Source: Promineifilum sp019695075 (GTDB lineage: Bacteria > Chloroflexota > Anaerolineae > Promineifilales > Promineifilaceae). Taken from it: DNA of 64,000 nt. The notes beneath the pieces are model-generated. The model ran no database searches, was not told the origin of the DNA, and was given only the letters and a program-made list of their open reading frames with translations. A program made the position numbers and the translations under genes. Location: the NCBI GenBank assembly GCA_026129185.1, contig JAHCIO010000007.1, positions 71,119 through 135,118 on the forward strand, written 5' to 3'. Positions 34,428 through 42,880 of this stretch are shown here, one piece after another (within the stretch, counting starts at the first letter, position 1; the number at the start of each line of letters is the position of its first letter).

Positions 34428-34847
34428 ATGGCACGACAGGCGATTTTTGAGGGTACGATTTACGACGAAAACGATAATCTGCTGGCCACGGCCGTGGTCG
34501 GCGGCGAGGCGCAGTACGTCTTCGACGATGACGGCTTCCACCGCCACATCGACGCGGAGATCATCGACCGGCAGGTGTTGGCGTTCTTCCTGGAGCAACT
34601 CCAGCAGAATCGCGACATCGCCGTGCAGCAGGCGCTGCAAATGTTGGGCAGCGACGACCTGATGACCAAGGCGGCCGTCGATTCCTCGCTGCGCAACATC
34701 ACCATGGACCAGATTCTGGCCCAGGGCGTGCCCACCCAGGCGCGCGAAATGCTGGCCATGATGGGCTTTCGCGTCGTCGTGAACATGCATGGGGAGGTGT
34801 TGCGGATGGATCAGCCGAGTGTAGAAGGTGACGAAGACGGGGAATAA
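34428..34847 (+). CDS. Conserved-looking hypothetical protein, 139 residues
   Basis: A soluble acidic protein with no family recognised. It begins with beta-type sequence (AIFEGTIYDENDNLLATAVV), then an aromatic FDDDGFHRHI stretch, a helical part (RQVLAFFLEQLQQNRDIAVQQAL) and an acidic tail (DEDGE). Codon usage matches the host. The ATG is 27 bases after a TATGAT box. It is divergent from mreB and ends three bases from the convergent restriction endonuclease gene. Confidence 0.65.
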   Translation: MARQAIFEGTIYDENDNLLATAVVGGEAQYVFDDDGFHRHIDAEIIDRQVLAFFLEQLQQNRDIAVQQALQMLGSDDLMTKAAVDSSLRNITMDQILAQGVPTQAREMLAMMGFRVVVNMHGEVLRMDQPSVEGDEDGE

Positions 34848-34850
34848 AGG

Positions 34851-35420
34851 CTAGGCAGCGACGCCCAGGATGAGTACCGGAATGTCGATGTTGGACACCC
34901 CACGGCGTTCCAGATCCCAGACGATCTGCTCGAAGTAGGACACGCCGGATGACATCTGCAGGGCCAGTTCCTTGAGAGGCACGATCTCGATGCCGGCATC
35001 GATGATGCCCTCATTGTGAAAGATGGTCATCTTGGCGCAGACGTTGTAGACCATAAAGGCGTACTTGCCGAATTGGACTTCGACCCCAAGTCGTTCCTTC
35101 ACGAAATCCATCTCGCGAAAAGCGCCGCGCACCGTTCCCTTTGGTGTGTAATCGGCTGTATAGAAACTCGCTGGATAGTCGCAATGCACCCGGTGCGTCC
35201 GCCAGCCGAGAGCCGCAAAGTGGGCGCGAAAAGCAACATTGAGCGACTTGGGATGGTACAGTAACCGTCCCGGCATAGTCTTCTCAGAGCTTATCTTTGT
35301 CTTGAAGAGCGCGGCGTCAACAGAATTGATGACGCGATAGACCTCGGCCAACGAGTCGGCGTAGTTAGCCGTCACGACCTCTAAACCTTGGTTGAAAGAG
35401 TAAACGCCGCCGATAATCAT
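34851..35420 (-). CDS. Type II restriction endonuclease, BglII/BstYI family
   Basis: The 189-residue nuclease is the partner of the adjoining methyltransferase. The catalytic triad is visible in MDFVKERLGVEVQFGKYAF: Asp, then Glu nine residues later, then Gln two further on. This is the spacing of Asp84-Glu93-Gln95 in BglII. The later SSGVSYFEQIVWDLERRG is also typical of the family. Recognition is probably AGATCT or RGATCY, inferred from family. ATG 35420 overlaps the methyltransferase stop (ATGA). GC is visibly lower than in the neighbours, which suggests transfer. Confidence 0.87.
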   Translation of the reverse strand: MIIGGVYSFNQGLEVVTANYADSLAEVYRVINSVDAALFKTKISSEKTMPGRLLYHPKSLNVAFRAHFAALGWRTHRVHCDYPASFYTADYTPKGTVRGAFREMDFVKERLGVEVQFGKYAFMVYNVCAKMTIFHNEGIIDAGIEIVPLKELALQMSSGVSYFEQIVWDLERRGVSNIDIPVLILGVAA

Positions 35421-36409
35421 TCGTACCTTTCTTGCTCTTCCAGCAAACGACCTTGCCCTGTTGGCTCCTGCCACTCTGGGGGCCGTTGCGATACCCGTTC
35501 GCGGCCGGATGGGACATGCACAGGCTTGCCCAATGGCCTAATCTTCAGTCCCCCGTTTGAGAAGGCTTCGATCCGTTGCTGCGCTGCGGCCACATAGGCA
35601 GCCTCGCGCTCACTGCCCATGCCGCGACGGCCGCGCTTAATCGCCGCAATAAGCGCCGATCCCACACCGGCATAGGGATCGAACACCCAATCGCCCTCGT
35701 TCGTCAACGCCAGAATGCAGCGCTCAACCAATTCGATGGGGAATTGGCAGGGGTGCTCCGTCTTCTCGGGATGGTTGGACTTGACGTTCGGGATGTCCCA
35801 GAAGCCATCTTCCCATTCCTGCGCCAGACCCTCCCAAACGTCAGACGGGTTCTTGCCTTGCGGGTTGCCGGAAGGCTTGCCCTTGTTTGGCCCCTTATAG
35901 TGCCGTTTGCCGGGGTACTTGGAGGGAATGCGAACCGGATCGAGATTGAACGTGTACTCGGCGCTTTTGCTGAACCACAGGATCGTCTCATAGCGCCCGG
36001 AGAAGCGCTTGCTGGTGTGCAAGCCGTGCTCGAAATGCCAGACAATTCGGTTGCGCAGTTGTAGCCCCAGCCGCTTGAAGAGTGGGTAATAGTAGATGTC
36101 GAGTGGGTACACCTCGCCGCGCTCGACGAAGTTGCCCACTTGCCAACAGATGCTGCCCTGGGGATGTAGCACACGATACATTTTCTCAATCGTGTTGGCC
36201 TGTTGCTCCAGATAACGCTCGATGGAAACCCGGTCTTCGTACTCCTTACCCAAATTGTATGGGGGCGATGTGACAATGAGTTTGACCGACTCAGACGGCA
36301 GCGAATCGACGAACTCGGCCGCATCGCCATGAAAGAGCACGATCTGAGCATCGGGACGATAGGTTGGTGAGATAGAGGCTCGATTCTCAAACAGTGGCAG
36401 ATCGTTCAT
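35417..36409 (-). CDS. Site-specific DNA methyltransferase of the restriction-modification pair
   Basis: The 330-residue amino-methyltransferase has catalytic motif IV in LIVTSPPYNLG near residue 50 and the SAM-binding motif I, WVFDPYAGVGSALIAA, in the C-terminal half. That order is the beta class. TSPPY is most often seen in N4-cytosine enzymes, so protection by N4-methylcytosine is likely but not proven. It precedes the nuclease and is coupled to it by ATGA, so methylation is made first. GC is lower than in the flanks. Confidence 0.9.
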   Translation of the reverse strand: MNDLPLFENRASISPTYRPDAQIVLFHGDAAEFVDSLPSESVKLIVTSPPYNLGKEYEDRVSIERYLEQQANTIEKMYRVLHPQGSICWQVGNFVERGEVYPLDIYYYPLFKRLGLQLRNRIVWHFEHGLHTSKRFSGRYETILWFSKSAEYTFNLDPVRIPSKYPGKRHYKGPNKGKPSGNPQGKNPSDVWEGLAQEWEDGFWDIPNVKSNHPEKTEHPCQFPIELVERCILALTNEGDWVFDPYAGVGSALIAAIKRGRRGMGSEREAAYVAAAQQRIEAFSNGGLKIRPLGKPVHVPSGRERVSQRPPEWQEPTGQGRLLEEQERYE

Positions 36410-36489
36410 AGTACTTGTCCGGTTTCAAGCAGGATCGCGCCGCCCAGCAGATACTACTGGCAATCGCGCGATGGAGCAATGCGCCCACC

Positions 36490-37914
36490 TCAATACGCCC
36501 CCCGCCGGCTCAACAAGTGCGGCACTGTCTGCAATAGGATGCGCACGTCCAGCGCCAACGACCAGTTCTCGATATAGTAAATATCCAGCAGGCACAGCTC
36601 GTCGAACGTCAGGTCTGACCGGCCGCTGACCTGCCATAGCCCCGTCAGGCCGCCGACGACGGCCAGACGCTGCTGGTGCCACGGCTTGTAGGCGGCTACC
36701 TCTTCCGGCAGGGGCGGCCGCGGCCCCACCAGGCTCATCTGCCCGCGCAATACGTTGTAGATCTGCGGTAACTCGTCGAGGCTGAGGCGGCGAATGACAC
36801 GGCCGACCGGCGTCAGGCGGGGATCGTCGCGGATCTTGAACATCGGCCCGTCAGCTTCGTTCAGTTCCCGCAGGGCCTCTTTCTGCTCGTCCGCGCCCAC
36901 GACCATCGAGCGGAACTTGTACATGGCAAACGGCCGGCCGTCGCGGCCGACGCGCGGCGAGGCGTAGAGCACCGGCCCGCCCGAATCCAGCCGGATGGCG
37001 ATGGCCACGATGGCCATCAGGATCAGCGCCGGGATGCCCAACAGGATCACGATGGCCAGGTCGAGCACGCGCTTGAGTAGTTGGTCGAAGCGGCGGTTGT
37101 GGCCAACGACGCTCATGTCGCGCACGCCCAGCACGGGGACGCCGCCCATGTTGCTGAACTCCACCCGGTTGAGGCTCAGTTGCAGCAGGTCGGGCACGAC
37201 CTGGACGCGCGCGCCGTGCTGTTGCGACAGTTGCAGCAGGTCCAGCATTTGCCTGTGCATCTCGCCGGGCAGGGCGATGAAGACGGTGTGGACGGGGGCC
37301 AGCACGGCCAGATGGCGCTCAAGGTCGTCGTAGTGGCCCAGGCGGGGGATGCGGCCGAGGCCGATGTTGTTCTCGCCGCCGCCGTCGTCGAGGTAGCCGG
37401 CCACGGCAAAGCCCAGGTCGGGCCGGGCCAGGAGGGTGCGGATCAGGCTGCGGCCCGCCTCGCCCACGCCGACCACCAGCGCCCGCTCCGCGCCGATGCC
37501 GCGCCGATAAAGCGCGTTGAGCAGCAGCCGGCGCATGAGCCGCGCCGCGCCGATGAACAGGACGATAAACACCAGCGCCCAGAAGATGAGCAGCCGCGAG
37601 AAGGGCGCGGGCTGGAAAAAGAAGGTCACAGCCATCATCAGGGTGATGCCCGCGGCCGTGGCCGTGCCCGCCCGCGCAACCTCCTCTAGCCAGGAATCGC
37701 TGCGCCGCCGCCAGACGCCGGTCGTCTGGAACGTTAGCGCCAGCAGCACGGTCAGGACTAGCTGCTGGCCCAGGTAAGCGCGATAGGGCGCGTAGGCCGT
37801 CACCTCCAGGAACAACTGCCAGACGTAGCGGGCCACGTAGGCCAGCATGAAGCCCAGATTGATGAGCAGCAGGTCAACGGCAATGGTGACCCAATGAACG
37901 ACGCGCTGGTTCAT
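36490..37914 (-). CDS. Polyprenyl glycosylphosphotransferase (exopolysaccharide initiation)
   Basis: The 474-residue membrane enzyme starts capsule or exopolysaccharide repeat units by moving a sugar-1-phosphate to a polyprenyl phosphate. Four or five N-terminal TMs and a nucleotide-binding-like domain (ALVVGVGEAGRSLIR) precede the catalytic domain with KRVLDLAIVILLG, MYKFRSMVVGAD, SLDELPQIYNVLRGQMSLVG and PRPPLPEEV. The ATG at 37914 overlaps the upstream glycosyltransferase stop (ATGA), and is preferred to longer in-frame starts inside that gene. Confidence 0.92.
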   Translation of the reverse strand: MNQRVVHWVTIAVDLLLINLGFMLAYVARYVWQLFLEVTAYAPYRAYLGQQLVLTVLLALTFQTTGVWRRRSDSWLEEVARAGTATAAGITLMMAVTFFFQPAPFSRLLIFWALVFIVLFIGAARLMRRLLLNALYRRGIGAERALVVGVGEAGRSLIRTLLARPDLGFAVAGYLDDGGGENNIGLGRIPRLGHYDDLERHLAVLAPVHTVFIALPGEMHRQMLDLLQLSQQHGARVQVVPDLLQLSLNRVEFSNMGGVPVLGVRDMSVVGHNRRFDQLLKRVLDLAIVILLGIPALILMAIVAIAIRLDSGGPVLYASPRVGRDGRPFAMYKFRSMVVGADEQKEALRELNEADGPMFKIRDDPRLTPVGRVIRRLSLDELPQIYNVLRGQMSLVGPRPPLPEEVAAYKPWHQQRLAVVGGLTGLWQVSGRSDLTFDELCLLDIYYIENWSLALDVRILLQTVPHLLSRRGAY

Positions 37915-39104
37915 CGTGGCCCTTCCGGCGCGGCGAGAGCACGGTCGTAAACGGCGGCCGTCTCCTGCCCGGCCCGCGCCCAGGAGAAACGGCCCGCCTG
38001 GGCCGGCCCTTCGATGCGCGCCCGGGCCGCCACCTCCGGCCGGTCGAGGACATCGGCCAGGCACGCGGCCAGTGCGGCGTCGTCATCGGGCGCGAAGTAC
38101 AGCGCCGCCGCGCCGCCCGCCTCCGGCAGCGAGGAGGCGTTGGCGGCCACGACGGGCGTGCCGCAGGCCAGCGCCTCGACGATGGGCAGGCCGAAGCCCT
38201 CATAGCGCGACGGCAACACCAGCGCCGCGGCGGCGTTGTACCACAGGGGCAGGTCGTCGTCATCGACGTAGCCGGCAAAGCGCACCCGCCGTTCCAGCCC
38301 CAGCGCGGCCACGCGGGCGAAGATCGCGTCGTAGAGCCAGCCCTTGCCGCCCACCAGCACCAGCGGCGCGTCGTCGCGCCCCAGCCGGGCCAGCGCGTCG
38401 AGCAACAGGGGCACGTTCTTGCGCGGCTGGAGGGTGCCGACGTGCAGCAGAAAGCGCTCCGGCAGGTCGAGACGGCGGCGAAAGGCGGCGACCTCCTCCG
38501 GCGGCAGCGGCCGGTAAGCGACGGCCACGCCGGGCACGACGACATCGATCCGCTCCAGCGGCACGCCGTAGACGCGGTGAACGTCCTGCCGGCCGGATTC
38601 GGAGATGGCGATCAGGCGGCGCGCCCGGCGGCAGGAGTCGGCCGTGACCCTCTCCAGATAGCGCCGCTGAAGGGTCGGGAAGCTGTCGGGGTAGTGGACG
38701 AAGCTCAGGTCGTAGATGGTGACGACGGCCGGGCAGGGGACCAGCCGGGGCATGGCGAAGGCCATGCTATGCAGCAAGTCCAGCCGGTCGCGTCGCGCGG
38801 CATAGGGCCAGACCGCCTGTTCCCAGACGATGCGCGCCAGCCGCCGCTCGGTCGGCAGGGGCGTGGCCCGGCGGCGCTGGTTAGGCGGGTCGTCGGCCGC
38901 CGCCGGTTGGCGGGTGTAGACGGTATAGCGGCGGCCGGCCGTGGCCGGCAAGTGGCGCAGCACCTGGTAGACGTACTGGTGGATGCCCGCGCGCCGATAG
39001 CCCGCCTCGCCGGAGAGAAGATGGGCGTTGATGCCGATATGCGTCTGTTGTTCGGCGTGCGGTGAATGTGGCGCGGCCACCCTTACGGCCCCCAGGTTTG
39101 ACAT
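37911..39104 (-). CDS. Family 4 glycosyltransferase
   Basis: A GT-B glycosyltransferase of 397 residues from ATG 39104 (412 from 39149). The acceptor domain has GINAHLLSGEAGYRRAGIHQY; the donor domain has FLLHVGTLQPRKNVPLLLDAL and the catalytic-type PSRYEGFGLPIVEALACGTPV. The TATAAT at 39129-39134 implies initiation downstream of 39149, so 39104 is favoured. It is coupled to the sugar-phosphate transferase and probably extends the same polysaccharide. Confidence 0.9.
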   Translation of the reverse strand: MSNLGAVRVAAPHSPHAEQQTHIGINAHLLSGEAGYRRAGIHQYVYQVLRHLPATAGRRYTVYTRQPAAADDPPNQRRRATPLPTERRLARIVWEQAVWPYAARRDRLDLLHSMAFAMPRLVPCPAVVTIYDLSFVHYPDSFPTLQRRYLERVTADSCRRARRLIAISESGRQDVHRVYGVPLERIDVVVPGVAVAYRPLPPEEVAAFRRRLDLPERFLLHVGTLQPRKNVPLLLDALARLGRDDAPLVLVGGKGWLYDAIFARVAALGLERRVRFAGYVDDDDLPLWYNAAAALVLPSRYEGFGLPIVEALACGTPVVAANASSLPEAGGAAALYFAPDDDAALAACLADVLDRPEVAARARIEGPAQAGRFSWARAGQETAAVYDRALAAPEGPR

Positions 39105-39128
39105 GTATTCCGGGCAAGCATCGGCTCC

Positions 39129-39134
39129 ATTATA
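39129..39134 (-). promoter_or_regulatory. -10 element for the polysaccharide gene pair
   Basis: A perfect TATAAT on the minus strand, 25 bases before the ATG at 39104. No good -35 match at 16-18 bases upstream. Its position decides between the two possible starts of the glycosyltransferase gene. Confidence 0.45.
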
Positions 39135-39277
39135 CGACGATCCGCCCATTCGGCATCTTGCCCTCGCCTGTGCTGTATGATAGACTGCGTTATGTTGACA
39201 TGTCCGACCGTCTTGTCTTGCTGCCCCGCGACGAGAGACGGCCGCGAGCCTATTGAGCGATCAAGAGGAGGTGGCGG

Positions 39278-39718
39278 GTGAAACGCATACCCTTGCCTTT
39301 CGTATTGGCGGCGCTGATCGTGCTGGCCCTGGCCCTGAGCGCCTGTGAGCGGCCCGCGCCCGGCAGCGAGAACCGCATCGAGCCGACGGCAACGACCGCC
39401 GGCGTCTTGCTGCCCACCCTGCCGGTGGCGACGCCCGTGTTTCCCGTGACCGCCACGCCCACGCCACTGCCCGTGCCGGTGGAGGCCAGTCCCACGCCAC
39501 CACCGCCCACAGCCGAACCGGCGGCTACGCAGCCGCCCGCGGTAGACCCCACCGCCTCGGCCTCCGGCGAGATCATCCACGTTGTGCAGGCCGGCGAGAA
39601 CCTGTTCCGCATTGGTCTGCGCTATGGCTTCACGGCCCAGGAGTTGGCGACCTATAACGGCATCGCCAACCCGGACGTGATTTCCGTGGGCCAGGAGATT
39701 CGCATCCCGCCCAAGTAG
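39278..39718 (+). CDS. LysM-domain lipoprotein
   Basis: The 146-residue exported protein has a lipobox (LALALSAC), a Thr/Pro-rich linker of about 70 residues and one C-terminal LysM domain (IIHVVQAGENLFRIGLRYGF, then VISVGQEIRIPPK). LysM binds the glycan chains of peptidoglycan, so the protein tethers membrane to wall. The GTG start is fixed by AAGAGGAGGT (39263-39272). The preceding gap of about 170 bases has no gene. Confidence 0.9.
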   Translation: MKRIPLPFVLAALIVLALALSACERPAPGSENRIEPTATTAGVLLPTLPVATPVFPVTATPTPLPVPVEASPTPPPPTAEPAATQPPAVDPTASASGEIIHVVQAGENLFRIGLRYGFTAQELATYNGIANPDVISVGQEIRIPPK

Positions 39719-39762
39719 CCCGTTCATCGCGCCGGCGCGGTCGGGTGGATTCATCGCCGCCA

Positions 39763-40293
39763 ATGGATTTACTGCAATCCCGTATCGTCTGGGAGGGAAA
39801 ATGGCGCTTGCGCGTCGATTCCTTCCGGCTGCCCGACGGTCGGCTATACGAGCGCGGGCGCATCGAGCACCCCGGCGCGGTCGTGCTCGTGCCCGTCGTG
39901 CCCGGCGAGGCGGGGCCGGCGGTGCTGATGCTGCGCCAGTATCGCGTCGCCCTCGACCAGACCATCCTGGAACTGCCGGCGGGCACGCGCGAGCCGGACG
40001 AGCCGTGGCTGGTCTGCGCCCAGCGCGAACTGCGTGAGGAGACGGGCCAGCGGGCGGAGACACTCACGCCGCTGGGCGAGGTCTGGGCCGCGCCCGGCCT
40101 GTCGAACGAGCGCATGGCCCTCTTCCTGGCCGAGGGGCTGAGCGACGACCCGCTGCCGATGGACATGGACGAGGAGATCGCCGTGGAGCCGTGGCCGTTG
40201 GCCGAACTGGCGACGATGGCGCTCGACGGCCGGCTGGACGACGCCAAGAGCGTGGCCGGCATCCTGCGCGCCGCCCACCACCTGGGCCTGTAG
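39763..40293 (+). CDS. NUDIX hydrolase, ADP-ribose pyrophosphatase-like
   Basis: The protein has 176 residues from ATG 39763; an in-frame GTG at 39745 would add six. The Nudix box is complete: G-x5-E-x7-REL-x-EE-x-G in GTREPDEPWLVC followed by AQRELREETGQ. Upstream LELPAG and downstream APGLSNERMALFLAEGL fit the ADP-ribose/NDP-sugar subgroup. It hydrolyses nucleoside diphosphate derivatives in the cytoplasm; the exact substrate is not shown. Confidence 0.9.
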   Translation: MDLLQSRIVWEGKWRLRVDSFRLPDGRLYERGRIEHPGAVVLVPVVPGEAGPAVLMLRQYRVALDQTILELPAGTREPDEPWLVCAQRELREETGQRAETLTPLGEVWAAPGLSNERMALFLAEGLSDDPLPMDMDEEIAVEPWPLAELATMALDGRLDDAKSVAGILRAAHHLGL

Positions 40294-40311
40294 GCGCAAG
40301 CCGGCCGGCGG

Positions 40312-42699
40312 CTATTCGCGCTCTTCGTCGTCGGCGAAGTTCTTCAGTTCTGTGGCCAGTTCCAGCAGCCGCTTCTTGACAGCGTAGTGGACGGTTCCGG
40401 GCGGGTATTCGTCGTGTTCGTCGGGCGCGCCGGCGGGAATGCCCGTCAGCAGACTCAGGCCCTCGCTGATGGTCGTGACCGGCCAGATGTGGAACAGCCC
40501 CGCCCGCGCCGCCTCGACCACGTCCTCGCGCAGCATCAGGTTGATGACGTTGGTCGCCGGGATGATGACGCCCTGCTCGCCGGTCAGCCCGCGCGCGCGG
40601 CAGATGTCGAAGAAGCCCTCGACCTTCTCGTTGACCGCGCCGATGGACTGGATTTCACCGCGCTGGTTGACCGAACCCGTCGCGCCGATGCTCTGGCGGA
40701 TGGGCAGTTCGCCCAGGCTGGACAGCAGCGCGTATAGCTCGCTCGACGAGGCGCTGTCGCCCTCAATGCCGAAATAGTTTTGCTCGAATGTCAGGCTGGC
40801 GTTGACCGATAGCGGCTGGCGCTGGGCGTAGGTGCCGCCGAGGTAGCCGTTCAGGGTCAGCACGCCCTTGTCGTGAAGGGGGCCGGCCATGTCGGTCTCG
40901 CGCTCGATGTGGATGATGCCATCGTCGCCCATGAAGGTGCGCGCGGTGATGCGCTCCGGCTCGCCGTAGGTGAACTCGCCGATCTCGACGACCGCCAGCC
41001 CGTTGACCTGGCCGACGACCTCGCCTTCCGTAGCGATGAAGACCGCGCCCTCCAGCACCCGTTCGCGGAACAACTCTGCGGCCAGGTTGGCCCGCATGGT
41101 GCGTTCGTCCAGCGCCTGCTGCACGTCCTCGCCCGTTACCGTCTCGTGGCCGTTGCGCCCGGCCCAATAGTCGGCCTCGCGCACCAGGTCGGCGATGGCC
41201 CCGAAGCGCGTGCTCAGCTTGCACTGGTGCTCGGCCAGCCGCGAGCCGTGCTCGATGATCTTGGCCACGGCGGCGCGGCCGAAGGGGCGCAGCTTCTCTT
41301 CCGTGCTGCGGGCGGCCACGAACTCGGCGTAGGACTGCTCGCTGGCCGTGTCGCGCGGCATCGTGTCGCTGAAGTCGGCGCGCACCTTGAACAAATCGCC
41401 GAATTCCTCATCATTCTCATAGAGGGAGTTGTAGGCGGGACCGCTGCCCAGCAGGATGACCTTCACGTTCAGCGGCACCGGCTCCGGCCAGAGGGTGTTG
41501 GCGATGACCGGCCCGTCCGATTGCGGCGGGCGCATCTCGATCTCCTCGGCCTTCAGCGCGCGCTTGAGCGCGTCCCACGTCTCGCGCTGGCGAACGATGT
41601 GCAGCGCGTACATCACCAGGTAGCCGCCGTTGGCCTTGTGCAGGTCGCCGGCCTTGATCTGGGTATAGTGGGTCATGATGGTATGGCCCTGCGGCTCATA
41701 CTCCAGCAGGCCAAACAGGTTCTCGTGCGTCGGGTTCAACTGGACGACGACCGGCGCGCCCTCTTCGGCGCTGTTGTCGACCAGCACGTTGACCTCGTAG
41801 CGGCGCAGATCGACAAGCTGGTCAAACTCCTTGTCGTCCAGGCCGGGCGCGGCGCGCGAAACCTGATCGAGCAAGTCCTCCTGGACATTGGCCAGATACG
41901 CCTTGACCGGCTCTTGCTCCTCGTATAGGGCCAGGACGGCCTCGAACTCCTCGCGCGTGGCCTCATCGACCACGTCGCGGTCGAGCTTCTGGCGCTCGTC
42001 GCGGGCGTCGCGCTCGCGATGGCGCTGTTCGCGCAGGATGTCCTGTAGCTCGGTCTGGAGCGCGCGCAACGTGTCGCGGCGGGCGGCGGCGTCGTCGTTG
42101 TTGGCCTCGTCGCTGTCGTCTTCGCCGGCCGTCACGGTCAGGCCGGAGGCCGTCTCCTGCAAGTCGAAGCCCTGCGCCGTCGCCTTGCGCTCCAGCGCGT
42201 CGAGCATCACCTCGCGCTGCTCGGCCACCTTCTGGTCGAGCGCCTGCACGGTGCGACGGTAGGATTCGTTCTCGAACGCCTGCGTCAGCGCCAGTTGTAC
42301 GCTGTCGATCAGCTCTTTCATCCGCTCGGCCAGAACAGCGCCCTGTCCGGGGGCCAGGCGCATGGCCTTCGGCCGGTGGGGAGTGTCGAAGTTATGGACG
42401 TAGACCCAATCGGGCGGCGTCGGCTCCTGGCCGCAGCGCTGGCGCAGGAAGTGGCGGATGGCCGCGCTGCGCCCCGTGCCCGACGACCCTTTGACGAAGA
42501 TGTTGTAGCCCTTGCTCTTCAGCCCCATGCCGAACTCCAGGGCGCGCGTGGCCCGCGGCTGGCCGATGATGGCCGTGGACGGCTCGACGTCGGCCGTCGT
42601 CTCGAAGGCCAACCCGCTGGGGTCGCATACAAGACGGAGTTTATCGGCGGAAAGGGATTTCACGTGTCCGGGCATTACGGTTTTGATAGACCACCTCAT
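40312..42699 (-). CDS. Lon-related ATP-dependent protease (LonB-like)
   Basis: The 795-residue AAA+ Ser-Lys protease is of the Lon-related group. The ATP-binding loop is FVKGSSGTGRSAA, with Arg where Lys is common, which is usual in this group. A charged helical region lies at about 150-250. The protease domain from about 600 includes GDSASSSELYALLSSLGELP with the nucleophile and a catalytic-type lysine in GAVNEKVEGFF. It degrades unfolded or specific proteins. ATG 42699 is supported by the promoter just upstream; ATG 42675 is an alternative. Confidence 0.9.
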   Translation of the reverse strand: MRWSIKTVMPGHVKSLSADKLRLVCDPSGLAFETTADVEPSTAIIGQPRATRALEFGMGLKSKGYNIFVKGSSGTGRSAAIRHFLRQRCGQEPTPPDWVYVHNFDTPHRPKAMRLAPGQGAVLAERMKELIDSVQLALTQAFENESYRRTVQALDQKVAEQREVMLDALERKATAQGFDLQETASGLTVTAGEDDSDEANNDDAAARRDTLRALQTELQDILREQRHRERDARDERQKLDRDVVDEATREEFEAVLALYEEQEPVKAYLANVQEDLLDQVSRAAPGLDDKEFDQLVDLRRYEVNVLVDNSAEEGAPVVVQLNPTHENLFGLLEYEPQGHTIMTHYTQIKAGDLHKANGGYLVMYALHIVRQRETWDALKRALKAEEIEMRPPQSDGPVIANTLWPEPVPLNVKVILLGSGPAYNSLYENDEEFGDLFKVRADFSDTMPRDTASEQSYAEFVAARSTEEKLRPFGRAAVAKIIEHGSRLAEHQCKLSTRFGAIADLVREADYWAGRNGHETVTGEDVQQALDERTMRANLAAELFRERVLEGAVFIATEGEVVGQVNGLAVVEIGEFTYGEPERITARTFMGDDGIIHIERETDMAGPLHDKGVLTLNGYLGGTYAQRQPLSVNASLTFEQNYFGIEGDSASSSELYALLSSLGELPIRQSIGATGSVNQRGEIQSIGAVNEKVEGFFDICRARGLTGEQGVIIPATNVINLMLREDVVEAARAGLFHIWPVTTISEGLSLLTGIPAGAPDEHDEYPPGTVHYAVKKRLLELATELKNFADDEERE

Positions 42700-42716
42700 G
42701 AGTGGGGCTGGAGCGA

Positions 42717-42745
42717 ATCATACTGTTAGATCGCGGGGTTCGCAA
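42717..42745 (-). promoter_or_regulatory. Promoter of the Lon-related protease gene
   Basis: On the minus strand TTGCGA (42745-42740), a 17-base spacer and TATGAT (42722-42717). Initiation near 42710 gives a short leader of about 10 bases to ATG 42699. No heat-shock element was recognised. Confidence 0.55.
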
Positions 42746-42761
42746 CCGAATTGAACCCGCA

Positions 42762-42817
42762 TGTAGGACGGGTTGGTAACCCGTCCTACAAGAGACGGGT
42801 TGCCAACCCGTCCTACA
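42762..42817. repeat. Tandem palindromic repeat (ACGGGTT-N3-AACCCGT core)
   Basis: The first copy is TGTAGGACGGGTT-GGT-AACCCGTCCTACA (42762-42790), a perfect 13-bp inverted repeat. After AGAG, a second copy, ACGGGTT-GCC-AACCCGTCCTACA (42795-42817), lacks the left TGTAGG. It lies in the roughly 180-base gap between the divergent protease and SDR genes. It looks like an interspersed palindrome. It has no T-run. Confidence 0.85.
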
Positions 42818-42880
42818 GTTGGTCGCGGGGGGCGGTCGTGATAGATTTACGGGGGCATCAGCGTGGCGTGTGGAGGGCCT

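Noticed and set aside
40312..42699. Walker A with Arg instead of Lys (GSSGTGRS) in the Lon-related protease
   Set aside because: An arginine here is, as far as I recall, common in this Lon-related group, so it is not evidence for loss of ATPase activity.
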